The notes beneath the pieces are model-generated. The model had not been told where the DNA came from. It was given only the letters and a program-made list of their open reading frames with translations, and did not search any database. From the NCBI RefSeq assembly GCF_900091605.1, contig NZ_FMCQ01000001.1:627270-691269 (forward strand): a DNA stretch of 64,000 nucleotides. Direction: 5' to 3'. This stretch comes from Micromonospora tulbaghiae. GTDB lineage: Bacteria; Actinomycetota; Actinomycetes; Mycobacteriales; Micromonosporaceae. A program made the translations under genes and the position numbers. Below, one piece after another: positions 43,401-52,158 of the stretch (its first letter is position 1; the number at the start of each line of letters is the position of its first letter).

Positions 43401-44576
43401 GTGACCAGCCCGTCCGACGATTCCGGCTCGGCGCGTCTGTCGGCGCGCCGCGACCTGGAGCCGTCGTCGGTGCTCGGCCCGGTCGGCGAGCGCGTCCCGG
43501 ACGTCGAGCGGATCGCCGTGCTGCGCGCCAACGCGCTCGGTGACTTCATCTTCGTGCTGCCGGCGCTGGACGCGCTGCGGTCCGCGTACCCGTCGGCTGA
43601 GATCGTGCTGCTCGGCGCGCCGTGGCACGCGGCGCTCTGGCGCGACCGGCCCGGCCCGGTGGACCGGGTGCTGGTGGTGCCGGCGGCGCCGGGCATCCGC
43701 GACCCCGGCCCCGGCGAGGAGCCGGGAGACGTCGCGGACTTCCTGGCCGCCGCCCGCGCCGAACGGTTCGACCTGGCGGTGCAGGTGCACGGCGGCGGCG
43801 GCAACTCGAACCCGTTCGTGGCCGGGCTGGGCGCCCGGGTCACGGCCGGTCTGCGGGCCGAGGGCGCGCCGCCGCTGGACCGGTGGCTGCGCTACGTCTA
43901 CTACCAGCACGAGGTGATCCGCTACCTGGAGGTGGTCGCCCTGGTGGGCGCGCCGGCCACCACGATCACCCCGGCGCTCGCGGTCACCGCCGCCGACCGG
44001 GCGGAGGCCGCCGCCGTGCTCGGCGAACCCACCCGCCCTCGGGTCGCGTTGCACCCGGGCGCCACCGACACGCGGCGGCGCTGGCCGCCGGAACGCTTCG
44101 CCGAGGTCGCCCGCGAGCTGACCGGAGACGGGTACGAGGTGCTGGTCACGGGCACCCCCGCCGAGCAGGAGACGGTCGACGCGGTGGTGGCGGCGGCCGG
44201 AGTGCCGGTGCGCCCACAGGTCGGCACGCTCGGTCTGGGCGCGCTCGCCGCCGCGTACGCGGACTGCGCACTCGTGGTCTCCAACGACACCGGTCCGCTG
44301 CACCTGGCTGCCGCCGTGGGCGCGCCCACGGTCGGCGTCTTCTGGGTCGGCAACCTGATCAACGGGGCGTCGCCGCTGCGCGGGCGGCACCGCCCGATCG
44401 CCGCCTGGACCACCCACTGCCCGGTCTGCGGAGTCGACTGCACACCCGGGATCTACCCGCACCGGCCGGGCGACGGCGAGTGCCCGCACCGGGTGTCGTT
44501 CGTGGCCGACGTGCCCGCCGCCGAGGTGGTCGAGGCGGCCCGGGAGCTGCTCACACCTCCGCAGGCGACTCGCTGA
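43401..44576 (+). CDS. Glycosyltransferase family 9 (ADP-heptose transferase-like)
   Basis: The 391-residue GT-B enzyme begins at GTG 43401, eight bases after Hsp20. Features are IAVLRANALGDFIFVLPALDAL, VQVHGGGGNSNPFVAG, VALHPGATDTRRRWPPERFAEVA and CALVVSNDTGPLHLAAAVGAPTVGVF. The last is the nucleotide-sugar site of heptosyltransferases. A cysteine-rich CPVCGVDCTPGIYPHRPGDGECPH near the end is common in actinobacterial members. It should add a heptose-like sugar to a surface glycan or secondary metabolite, using the product of the HldE-like enzyme downstream. Its last 26 bases overlap the end of the opposite GT2 gene. Confidence 0.87.
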   Translation: MTSPSDDSGSARLSARRDLEPSSVLGPVGERVPDVERIAVLRANALGDFIFVLPALDALRSAYPSAEIVLLGAPWHAALWRDRPGPVDRVLVVPAAPGIRDPGPGEEPGDVADFLAAARAERFDLAVQVHGGGGNSNPFVAGLGARVTAGLRAEGAPPLDRWLRYVYYQHEVIRYLEVVALVGAPATTITPALAVTAADRAEAAAVLGEPTRPRVALHPGATDTRRRWPPERFAEVARELTGDGYEVLVTGTPAEQETVDAVVAAAGVPVRPQVGTLGLGALAAAYADCALVVSNDTGPLHLAAAVGAPTVGVFWVGNLINGASPLRGRHRPIAAWTTHCPVCGVDCTPGIYPHRPGDGECPHRVSFVADVPAAEVVEAARELLTPPQATR

Positions 44577-45423
44577 GCACCACTTCCCACGCCTCCACGT
44601 CGCGTTCGGTGACAGTGGTCGGCGACTCCAGGTGGTACGCCCCGCTGGGCAGGACACCGGCGCCGCCGTGGCGCTCCAGCACGGCGAGCTGGGCGGCGAC
44701 GTCCTCACCCTGGTGCTGCTCGGGCAGCCGCTCCCAGAAGTCGAAGCCGCCGGAGTCGACGAGCTTGGCCCGGTCGTAGAGCACGCACCCGCCGATCCAG
44801 GAGATCTTGTACGCCCGCCACTCGCCCGCCGCCAGGTTCAGCTTCTCGGTGACGTGCAGCAGGTTCGCCGCCGGATGGATGGACGCCCGGTGCCATTCCG
44901 GCGTGCCGGGCTGGATGCGTTCGGGCACCGGCGGCCCGGCCCACTCCTCGTAGTGCCGGTGCGTCTCCGGGCGGACGTCGTCGGCGTAGGAGAGCCCGTG
45001 CACCGCGTTGCCGACGAACCCGCAGCCCAACTCGTCCAGCGCGGTGACCAGCCGGGACAGCGCGCCCGGCTCCAGCCACACGTCGTCGTCGAGGCAGAGC
45101 ACGGCGTCGGCCGCCGACTGGGCCAGCAGGTAGGACCGGTGTTCGGCCAGACCGCGGCGGGGCAGCCGCCGGGTCAGCAGCACCGGGTGTCCTCGATGAC
45201 GCAGAGCCCGGACCATCGTGGCGGCGGCCGGGTGCGCGTACGCGGGCTCGCCGTCGGACTGGTCGCTGACCACCACCCCGAAGCCGGGTACGCCCTCCTG
45301 GGCGGCCAGCCCGGACAGCGTGACAGCAAGTTCGGCGGGCCGGTTGCGGGTGGGGATCAGCACGTCGAGCCGCCGGTGCTGCCGGAACCGTTCGGGCGTA
45401 CCCGGGTCGAGCGGACGGGTCAC
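44551..45423 (-). CDS. Glycosyltransferase family 2
   Basis: The 290-residue GT-A enzyme has LDVLIPTRNRPAELAVTLSGLAAQ at the start and AVLCLDDDVWLEPGALSRL with the D-x-D metal site. SWIGGCVLYDRAKLVDSGGFDFWERLPEQHQGEDVA closes the fold and holds the acceptor site and catalytic E-D. It transfers a sugar from a nucleotide sugar to an unknown acceptor. Its start GTG 45423 overlaps the stop of the HldE-like gene by four bases, so the two are cotranscribed. The 3' end overlaps convergently with the GT9 gene. Confidence 0.86.
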   Translation of the reverse strand: MTRPLDPGTPERFRQHRRLDVLIPTRNRPAELAVTLSGLAAQEGVPGFGVVVSDQSDGEPAYAHPAAATMVRALRHRGHPVLLTRRLPRRGLAEHRSYLLAQSAADAVLCLDDDVWLEPGALSRLVTALDELGCGFVGNAVHGLSYADDVRPETHRHYEEWAGPPVPERIQPGTPEWHRASIHPAANLLHVTEKLNLAAGEWRAYKISWIGGCVLYDRAKLVDSGGFDFWERLPEQHQGEDVAAQLAVLERHGGAGVLPSGAYHLESPTTVTERDVEAWEVVLSESPAEV

Positions 45424-47342
45424 GCCGGCCTGCCCTCGCCCACGGCGGGGCTGTGCTGGTCGGGCACGGCCTCACGGCCCTCGCTCATGCTGTGCCGGTC
45501 TGGCATGGCCTCACGGCCCTCGCTTCGCTCGGTGCGTTCGCTCATGCTGTGCGACTGGGCGCGGATCCGGTCGATGATCGCCGAGGTGGAGCGGTCCGGC
45601 ACGTACCCGAGCGTGCGCACCTGCCCGCCCAGCCGCCGTACCAGCGGCGCCTCCGGCACCATCTCCGGCGGGTAGTCGCCGCCCTTGACGTAGACGTCGG
45701 GTCGGACCGCCTCGATCAGCCGGGCCGGCGAGTCCTCCTCGAAGACCACCACGTGGTCGACGCAGGCCAGCGCCGCCAGCAGGGCGATCCGGTCCTCGAC
45801 CGGGTTGACCGGCCGGTCCGGGCCCTTGAGCCGCCGTACGCTGCCGTCCGAGTTGACCGCCACGATCAGCAGGTCGCCGAGCGCGCGGGCCTGGGTCAGG
45901 TAGCGGACGTGCCCCGGGTGCAGCACGTCGAAGCAGCCGTTGGTGAACACCACCGACCGCCCGGCCTGCCGGTGCTCGTCCACCAGCGCGGCCAGCTCGT
46001 CGGCGCCGACCAGGGCCGGGTGCCCGCCCTCGTCCGCGTCGGTGCCCAGCGCGGCCAGCAGGTCCTGCCGCCGGCACACGCAGGTGCCGGTGTCGGCGAC
46101 CGTGATGGTGGCGGCGAGCTGGGCGAGCTGGGCGGCGGTGGGCAGACCCGCGTCGGCGGCGAGCGCCAGCGTCATGGCCGCCAGGTACGCGTCCCCGGCG
46201 CCCACCGCGTGACTGGCCGGGACCGGGGTGCTGTGGCTGCGCCGGGGCGCGCCCTCGGCGCCGCCGACCACAGCGCCCTCGGTGTCCAGGGTCACCGCCA
46301 CCACGTCGGCGCCGGTGTGCTCGCGCAGCTCGGGCAGGCGTGACTCGGCCAGCACGGCCCGGTCGACTCCGGCGCCGGCCGCCGCGCTCACCGTCACGCC
46401 GGTCCCGGTGACGCTGAGCCCGTCCCCGGTGAGCGCCACCCGCTCCTCGCCGGGCGTCGGCTCGCCGGTCGGCCCGGCCGGGGCCTCGGCTGCCGGTGTG
46501 CCCGAGGTCGGGTGCGGGCTGCCGGGTACGCGCTCACCGGCCCCGCCGGGCGCGGCACCCACCATCAGCTCGGACGGGCCGTCGGCCTCGGCCGGATGAT
46601 CCAGGTGCACGTCGCCGCTGGGGACAGCACCCCGCTCGGCGTGCGCGAACCCGGCGGCGGCGCGGGCCAGCAGCCGGGTCGCCTCGGCGAAGCTCGGCGT
46701 CACCACTGTCGGGTTCAGCCCACGCCAGTCGGCCAGGTCGTGCGCGTCCAGCGCCACGGTGCCGTACCGGTCCCGGTTGGCCACCAGCCAGGCGCGTACC
46801 GCCGAGGGCAGCGCGCCCAGGCCGTAGTCGCAGACCACGAGCGTGAGCGGCTGACCGGCGGCCACCGCGCGCAGCTCCTCGGTGGCGCAGTGCAGCGCGG
46901 TCAGCAGGCGGGCCACGCCGTCGGTGTCCAGCCCGTCCTCCGGGCCGCCGGAGTCCTCGCGGAGCAGGATCTGGTTGCCGGCGAGCATCCGCCGCTTGAC
47001 CGGCGTGTGCCGGCCCGGCTGGCTCACCGTACGGTCCCAGACCGCCGCGCGGTCCAGGCAGTCGTGCAGTTCGTCGCCGGCCACGTCGGCGCCGACCGGG
47101 GCGACGAGCGCGGCCCGGCCGCCGAGCGCTGCGACGTTCACCGCCGTGTTGGCGGCGCCCCCGGCCGCGGAGATCCGCCGCCGCAGGGTGAGGACCGGCG
47201 CGGGCGCCTCGCGGCAGAGCCGCTCCGACTCGGCGAACCGCCACTCGTCCAGCATGGCGTCCCCGACGACCAGCACGGGACGCTGCTGCCAGCTCGCCAC
47301 GACGGTGGCCAGCCGGCGCTCTTCCGCTGCTGCTCCTGCCAT
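45420..47342 (-). CDS. hldE: Bifunctional HldE-like heptose-7-phosphate kinase/heptose-1-phosphate adenylyltransferase
   Basis: From ATG 47342 the protein has 640 residues; intact HldE is near 480. The PfkB kinase part shows VLVVGDAMLDEWRFAESERL and RISAAGGAANTAVNVAALGG. Then comes a low-complexity insertion of about 100 residues (about 225-330, Gly/Pro/Ala/Glu-rich), then TPVPASHAVGAGDAYLAAM with the catalytic Asp of GAGD. The nucleotidyltransferase part starts VVFTNGCFDVLHPGHVRYL near 464 and includes VAVNSDGSVRRLKGPDRPVNP and PDVYVKGGDY. The last 45 residues come from a DNA repeat. Product would be an NDP-heptose for the neighbouring GT9. The frame is open far upstream of 47342, but that is antisense to pfpI. 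Confidence 0.87.
   Translation of the reverse strand: MAGAAAEERRLATVVASWQQRPVLVVGDAMLDEWRFAESERLCREAPAPVLTLRRRISAAGGAANTAVNVAALGGRAALVAPVGADVAGDELHDCLDRAAVWDRTVSQPGRHTPVKRRMLAGNQILLREDSGGPEDGLDTDGVARLLTALHCATEELRAVAAGQPLTLVVCDYGLGALPSAVRAWLVANRDRYGTVALDAHDLADWRGLNPTVVTPSFAEATRLLARAAAGFAHAERGAVPSGDVHLDHPAEADGPSELMVGAAPGGAGERVPGSPHPTSGTPAAEAPAGPTGEPTPGEERVALTGDGLSVTGTGVTVSAAAGAGVDRAVLAESRLPELREHTGADVVAVTLDTEGAVVGGAEGAPRRSHSTPVPASHAVGAGDAYLAAMTLALAADAGLPTAAQLAQLAATITVADTGTCVCRRQDLLAALGTDADEGGHPALVGADELAALVDEHRQAGRSVVFTNGCFDVLHPGHVRYLTQARALGDLLIVAVNSDGSVRRLKGPDRPVNPVEDRIALLAALACVDHVVVFEEDSPARLIEAVRPDVYVKGGDYPPEMVPEAPLVRRLGGQVRTLGYVPDRSTSAIIDRIRAQSHSMSERTERSEGREAMPDRHSMSEGREAVPDQHSPAVGEGRPA
45451..45546. 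repeat. Imperfect 39-bp tandem repeat at the 3' end of the hldE-like gene
   Basis: Unit 1 (45451-45489) and unit 2 (45490-45546) share CTGTGC-GGTC-GGCA-GGCCTCACGGCCCTCGC and end in CTCATG. Unit 2 has an extra 18 bases (TCGCTCGGTGCGTTCGC region), and a third copy starts CTGTGCGACTGG. It encodes the Ser/Glu/Arg-rich tail (HSMSEGREA and similar) of the enzyme, which no family member needs. Confidence 0.75.
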
Positions 47343-47465
47343 GCCTCTGCGGATCCCCCCGGGCCGTCGGGACAAACATGGTGCGATGCGGGCCACCCGA
47401 TGCGTCCGGTTTCGTGGCATCGGGCGGGGGAACCGTGCAGACGTACCCCGGAGAGGAGAAGCAGC

Positions 47466-48023
47466 ATGGCAGCGACACTTCAGGGCAAGCGCATCGCCTT
47501 CCTGGCCGCCGACGGCGTCGAGGAGGTCGAGTACACCGAGCCCCGGGAGGCGGTGGAGAACGCCGGCGCCCAGGTCGAGCTGGTCTCCATCGAGTCCGGC
47601 ACGATCCAGGCCTTCAACCACCTCGACCACGGCAAGCAGTACCAGGTCGACGTCACCACCAAGGAGGCGGACGCCGGGGCGTACGACGGCCTGGTCCTGC
47701 CCGGTGGCGTGGCGAACCCCGACTTCCTGCGTGCGGACCCGGAGGCGGTCCGGTTCGTCAAGGCGTTCTTCGACGCCGGCAAGCCGGTCGGCGTGATCTG
47801 CCACGGCCCGTGGACGCTCGTCGAGGCGGACGTCGTGCGGGGCCGCACCATCACCTCCTGGCCGAGCCTGCGCACCGACCTCACCAACGCCGGGGCGAAC
47901 TGGGTCGACCAGGAGGTCGTCACCGACAACGGGCTGGTCAGCAGCCGCAAGCCGGACGACCTGCCGGCGTTCTGCGCCAAGATCGTCGAGGAGTTCGCCG
48001 AGGGGCGGCACACCGCCCGCTGA
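47466..48023 (+). CDS. DJ-1/PfpI-family protein (type 1 glutamine amidotransferase fold)
   Basis: ATG 47466 follows GGAGAGGAGAAGCAGC. The 185-residue protein has RIAFLAADGVEEVEYTEPREAVENA, with the family's acidic Glu, VLPGGVANPDFLRADPEAV, and the nucleophile elbow GVICHGPWTLVEADVVRGR with Cys about 116 and His next to it. This is the PfpI/YhbO class: possible deglycase or stress protein, cytosolic. It is divergent from hldE and ends in a terminator before the exporter gene. Confidence 0.88.
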   Translation: MAATLQGKRIAFLAADGVEEVEYTEPREAVENAGAQVELVSIESGTIQAFNHLDHGKQYQVDVTTKEADAGAYDGLVLPGGVANPDFLRADPEAVRFVKAFFDAGKPVGVICHGPWTLVEADVVRGRTITSWPSLRTDLTNAGANWVDQEVVTDNGLVSSRKPDDLPAFCAKIVEEFAEGRHTAR

Positions 48024-48033
48024 AAACTCACAG

Positions 48034-48066
48034 TCCCACCGGGGGCATGATCCGCCCCCGGTGGGA
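48034..48066 (+). terminator. Hairpin terminator after pfpI
   Basis: TCCCACCGGGGGC pairs perfectly with GCCCCCGGTGGGA around ATGATCC. The stem begins 11 bases after the stop and ends 12 bases before the exporter ATG, so the leader of the next gene is very short if its own promoter lies in this gap. Confidence 0.75.
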
Positions 48067-48077
48067 TAGGAAGCGGG

Positions 48078-49745
48078 ATGACCGCCCAGGCCGCCCGTCC
48101 CGCACTGCCCGCCCGCCAGATCCGCCTGCTGATGTTCGGTCTGATGACCGGCATGCTGCTGGCGGCTCTTGATCAGACGATCGTCGGCACCGCGCTGCCG
48201 ACGATCGTCGGCGAACTGGGCGGCATCAACCACTACTCGTGGGTGGTCACCGCGTACCTGCTGGCCTCGACCGCCTCGACGCCGCTGTACGGCAAGATGG
48301 CCGACCTGTACGGACGCCGGCCGGTCTTCCTGTTCTCGATCGGGATGTTCCTGCTCGGCTCGCTGCTGGCGGGACTGTCGCAGAACATGACCCAGCTGAT
48401 CGTCACGCGAGGCGTGCAGGGCCTGGGCGCCGGTGGCCTGATGACGCTGGCGTTCACCATCATCTCGGACGTGGTGTCGCCCCGGGAGCGTGGCCGCTAC
48501 CAGGGGTTGTTCGGCGCGGTGTTCGGGGTGTCGTCGGTGGCCGGACCACTCGTCGGCGGTTACTTCGCAGAGAACAACTGGCGGTGGATCTTCTACATCA
48601 ACGTGCCGTTGGCGATCCTCGCCATCGTGGTCTGCTGGCACGTGATGCGGCTGGTGCCGTTCGAGCGCCGGGAGCACACAGTCGACTGGATCGGCGCGGC
48701 GCTGCTGGTCGCCGGCGTGAGCTGCCTGCTGCTGGCGCTGAGCTGGGGCGGCGCCGAGTACGCCTGGGGCTCCGGCGTGATCGTCGGGCTGTTCGCCGCG
48801 GGCGTGGTGCTGGGCGTGCTGTTCGTCGTCCAGGAGGCACGGACCAAGGAGCCGATCCTGCCGCTGCGGCTGTTCCGCAGCGCCACGTTCGCGCTCGCCA
48901 ACGGGGCGGGTTTCGTGCTCGGTCTGGTGATGTTCGGGTCGATCATCTTCATCCCGCTGTACCTCCAGATCGTCAAGGGCGCCTCGCCGACCCGCAGCGG
49001 TCTGCTGATGCTGCCGATGATGGCCGGCGTCATCGTCACCTCGGTGCTCACCGGCCGGGCGATGAGCCGGATCGGCCGGTACAAGTGGTTCCCGGTGGCC
49101 GGTGCGGCCGTGCTGGTGGTCGGCATGCTGCTGTTCCAGCAGCTCCAGGTGGCCACCACGCTGTGGGCCGCGTTCGGCTACATGGTGGTGATCGGCGTCG
49201 GGCTGGGCCTGTGCATGCAGTCGCTGATCCTGGCCGTGCAGAACGCGGTGAGCGTCCGCGACCTGGGCGCGGGCACCTCGTCGGCGACGTTCTTCCGGTC
49301 GCTCGGCGGCTCGTTCGGCGTGGCCATCCTCGGGGCGGTGCTGTCGTCCCGGCTCACCGCCGAGATGTCCGCGCGGCTGCCGGGGGCGCTGGCGCAGCTC
49401 CCGCCGGAGCAGCGGGCCGCGGTGACTGCCGGTGGAGACTTCTCGATCAACGACCCGGCGGCGATCCTCGCGCTGCCCGCCCCGGTACGCGCCGCCGTCC
49501 AGGCCGCGTTCGTCGAGTCGCTGCACCTGGTCTTCCTGACCACCGGGCTGATCGCCGTGATCGCCGTGCTGGTCACCCTGGCCATGCCGAACCTTCAGTT
49601 GCGCGGCACCGGCCCGCAGGGCGCGACCGGCGGCGCCGACCCGCTCGGCGGAAAGGCGCCCGCGCCCGGCGGCAAGCCGCTGACGAAGGAGTCGAAGGAC
49701 GAGGCCGCCGCCGACATGGAGGCGAAGTCGCAGACGATGCTCTGA
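48078..49745 (+). CDS. DHA2-family MFS multidrug exporter (14 helices)
   Basis: This 555-residue protein of the EmrB/QacA type has the signatures LLAALDQTIVGTALPTIVGEL (motif D1), GKMADLYGRRPVFL (motif A), TRGVQGLGAGGLMTLAFTI (motif B) and GVFGVSSVAGPLVGGYFAENN-like motif C. The tail (about 510-555) is charged and disordered with Lys/Glu. It should export drugs or lipophilic cations using protons, in the cytoplasmic membrane. It lies between pfpI and a convergent Nudix gene whose stop is six bases away. Confidence 0.9.
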   Translation: MTAQAARPALPARQIRLLMFGLMTGMLLAALDQTIVGTALPTIVGELGGINHYSWVVTAYLLASTASTPLYGKMADLYGRRPVFLFSIGMFLLGSLLAGLSQNMTQLIVTRGVQGLGAGGLMTLAFTIISDVVSPRERGRYQGLFGAVFGVSSVAGPLVGGYFAENNWRWIFYINVPLAILAIVVCWHVMRLVPFERREHTVDWIGAALLVAGVSCLLLALSWGGAEYAWGSGVIVGLFAAGVVLGVLFVVQEARTKEPILPLRLFRSATFALANGAGFVLGLVMFGSIIFIPLYLQIVKGASPTRSGLLMLPMMAGVIVTSVLTGRAMSRIGRYKWFPVAGAAVLVVGMLLFQQLQVATTLWAAFGYMVVIGVGLGLCMQSLILAVQNAVSVRDLGAGTSSATFFRSLGGSFGVAILGAVLSSRLTAEMSARLPGALAQLPPEQRAAVTAGGDFSINDPAAILALPAPVRAAVQAAFVESLHLVFLTTGLIAVIAVLVTLAMPNLQLRGTGPQGATGGADPLGGKAPAPGGKPLTKESKDEAAADMEAKSQTML

Positions 49746-49751
49746 GCCGGG

Positions 49752-50243
49752 CTACTTGAGGATCAGCCGGTTGGTCTGCTCGAACACGTCGAGGTCGGCG
49801 AGCGTCTCGTGCACGCTCGTCGACAGCGGGTGCGGGAAGTCCGCCGGGTGGAAGAACCCGGAGTCCGTGGTCTCGTCGGTGAACCGGGCCAGCTCGCCGT
49901 CCCACTCGTCGACCCGGAACGCCGTGGTGAAGACCTGGTACGTGTGCCCGTACATGTTGGTGTGGGTGCGGTCCGGGCCGGTGTAGAGCGCGAACGCGCT
50001 GACCCGCGTCGCCCGAAGGCCGGTCTCCTCCCGGACCTCCCGGACGGCGCAGTCGGCGATCGACTCGCCGAGTTCCATGGCGCCGGCCGGCAACGCCCAC
50101 TGGCCGTTGTCGGAGCGCTGGATGAGCAGCACCCGGGCGGCGTTGTCGCGCACCACGGCGCGGGCGCCGACGAACATCAGGGTGCGGTCACCGGCCAGGG
50201 CGCGGAGTTGCCCCACGTACGAGTCGGCCCACGAGATGCTCAC
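49752..50243 (-). CDS. Nudix hydrolase
   Basis: The 163-residue protein contains a full Nudix box, GAMELGESIADCAVREVREETGL, at about 55-77 with all acidic metal ligands. N-terminal GARAVVRDNAARVLLIQRSDNGQWALPA forms the first strands. It hydrolyses a nucleoside diphosphate linked to X, such as an oxidised nucleotide; the substrate is not evident. The start is GTG 50243. It is divergent from the acyl-CoA ligase gene with an 85-base shared promoter region. Confidence 0.88.
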   Translation of the reverse strand: MSISWADSYVGQLRALAGDRTLMFVGARAVVRDNAARVLLIQRSDNGQWALPAGAMELGESIADCAVREVREETGLRATRVSAFALYTGPDRTHTNMYGHTYQVFTTAFRVDEWDGELARFTDETTDSGFFHPADFPHPLSTSVHETLADLDVFEQTNRLILK

Positions 50244-50328
50244 CCGGACAATCTACGCAGCATCCGCGATCACCTCGGCGATTCCGGGGGGTTCCGTAGA
50301 TGTGACCGCCGCCACTACTTTGTCACCC

Positions 50329-51978
50329 ATGCGTAGCACGATGATGGACGCCCCCCTTCAGGTCGCCCGGATCCTCGAACACGGCTCCACCGTGCACGGC
50401 GCGGCGGAGGTGGTCACCTGGACCGGCGCCGAGCCCCGCCGGATGACGTACGCGGAGGTCGGCCGCACCGCGGCCCGGCTGGCCCACGCGTTGCGCGACG
50501 AGTGCGGGGTGACCGGCGACGAGCGGGTCGGCACGTTCATGTGGAACAACAACGAGCACCTGGTGGCGTACTTCGCCGTGCCGAGCATGGGCGCGGTGCT
50601 GCACACGCTCAACATCCGGCTCTTCCCCGACCAGGTCGCCTACATCGCCAACCACGCGCAGGACCGGGTGGTCCTCGTCGACACCACGCTCATCCCGCTG
50701 CTCGCCCGGGTGATCGGCGAGATGACCACCGTGTCGCACGTGGTGGTGGTCGGCGGCGGCGACCCGGCCCCGCTGCTGGCCGCGGCCGGTGACCGGATCA
50801 CCGTGCACCACTGGGACGCGCTGCTGGACGGCCGCCCGGACCACTTCGACTGGCCGGAGGTGGACGAGCGGGACGCGGCGGCGCTCTGCTACACCTCGGG
50901 CACCACCGGCAACCCCAAGGGCGTCGCCTACTCGCACCGCTCGATCTACCTGCACTCGCTCCAGGTCTGCATGCCGGAGGGCTTCGGGCTCGGTCCGAAC
51001 GATCGCGAGCTGGCCATCGTGCCGATGTTCCACGCGATGTCGTGGGGCCTGCCGTACGCGGCGTTCCTCTCCGGCGCGTCGCTGATCATGCCGGACCGGT
51101 TCCTCCAGGCCGAGCCGATCGCCGCGATGATCGCCGCCGAGCGGCCCACGCTCGCCGGTGCGGTGCCGACCATCTGGACCGACCTGCTGGCCTACCTGGA
51201 CGCGCACGAGGTGGACCTCTCCTCGCTGCGGGAGGTGATCGTCGGCGGGTCGGCCTGCCCGCCGTCGCTGATGCACGCCTTCCACGACCGCTACGGCATC
51301 GACGTCATCCACGCCTGGGGCATGACCGAGATGTCGCCGCTGGGCTCGGTCTCCCGGGCGCCGGCCGGTGCCACCGGCGACGACGCCTGGCGCTACCGCT
51401 ACACGCAGGGCCGCGTCCCGGCGGGGGTGACCGCGCGGATCGTCGGCCCGGCCGGCGAGCCGCTGCCCGCCGACGGGACGGCAGTGGGCGAGCTGGAGGT
51501 ACGCGGGCCGTGGGTGACCGCCCGGTACATCGGCGACGACGCCCCGGAGGAGGAGAAGTTCCGGGACGGCTGGCTGCGTACCGGTGACGTCGGCACGCTC
51601 TCGCCGGACGGCTACATCACGCTCACCGACCGCGCCAAGGACGTGATCAAGTCGGGCGGGGAGTGGATCTCCTCGGTCGAGCTGGAGAACGCCCTGATGG
51701 CCCACCCGGCGGTGCTGGAGGCGTGCGTGGTGGGCGTACCGGACGAGCGCTGGGACGAGCGGCCGCTGGCCACTGTGGTGGTCCGCGAGGGCGCGTCGGT
51801 GACCGCCGAGGAGCTGCGGGACTTCCTCGCCGGTTCGGTGGCCCGCTGGCAGTTGCCGGAGCGGTGGGCGTTCATCGACGCGGTGCCGAAGACCAGCGTC
51901 GGCAAGTTCGACAAGAAGGTGGTGCGCTCGCGGTACGCCGACGGCGGGCTCGACGTGCGGGAACTGACCGCGTCGTAA
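50329..51978 (+). CDS. Acyl-CoA synthetase (fatty-acid-CoA ligase, AMP-binding)
   Basis: The 549-residue ANL enzyme shows ATP-binding motif LCYTSGTTGNPKGVAYSH (about 185-202), HAWGMTEMSPLG, GWLRTGDVG and the Lys-containing DRAKDVIKSGGEWISSVELE. C-terminal TSVGKFDKKVVR carries the adenylation Lys. It activates a medium- or long-chain fatty acid to the CoA thioester through an acyl-AMP. ATG 50329 gives MRSTMMDAPL; ATGs at 50341/50344 are alternatives. It is a single-gene unit ending at a convergent terminator. Confidence 0.9.
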   Translation: MRSTMMDAPLQVARILEHGSTVHGAAEVVTWTGAEPRRMTYAEVGRTAARLAHALRDECGVTGDERVGTFMWNNNEHLVAYFAVPSMGAVLHTLNIRLFPDQVAYIANHAQDRVVLVDTTLIPLLARVIGEMTTVSHVVVVGGGDPAPLLAAAGDRITVHHWDALLDGRPDHFDWPEVDERDAAALCYTSGTTGNPKGVAYSHRSIYLHSLQVCMPEGFGLGPNDRELAIVPMFHAMSWGLPYAAFLSGASLIMPDRFLQAEPIAAMIAAERPTLAGAVPTIWTDLLAYLDAHEVDLSSLREVIVGGSACPPSLMHAFHDRYGIDVIHAWGMTEMSPLGSVSRAPAGATGDDAWRYRYTQGRVPAGVTARIVGPAGEPLPADGTAVGELEVRGPWVTARYIGDDAPEEEKFRDGWLRTGDVGTLSPDGYITLTDRAKDVIKSGGEWISSVELENALMAHPAVLEACVVGVPDERWDERPLATVVVREGASVTAEELRDFLAGSVARWQLPERWAFIDAVPKTSVGKFDKKVVRSRYADGGLDVRELTAS

Positions 51979-52042
51979 CGTTTCGCGGCGTACCGTCGCC
52001 TACACGGGCAGGAACACGTTTCCAACGGGCATTCCTCCCAGA

Positions 52043-52079
52043 GGGCGGCCCCGGCGTTCGCACCGCGCCGGGGCCGCCC
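52043..52079. terminator. Two-way hairpin between acyl-CoA ligase and quinone oxidoreductase genes
   Basis: GGGCGGCCCCGGCG and CGCCGGGGCCGCCC are perfect 14-base arms around a 9-base loop. It lies 65 bases after the ligase stop and 80 bases from the convergent stop, suitable for both. Confidence 0.8.
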
Positions 52080-52158
52080 GTCCGTTACGGGGTGACCCGC
52101 ACCGTCATTGTTGCGAAACTTGTTCGCGTCTGTCCGGCTGTCGGGGAAATCCGGTCGC

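Noticed and set aside
47343..49526. Upstream extension of the hldE frame to 1368 codons
   Set aside because: The extra part is antisense to pfpI and the exporter and contains no family motif; ATG 47342 gives the normal N-terminus.
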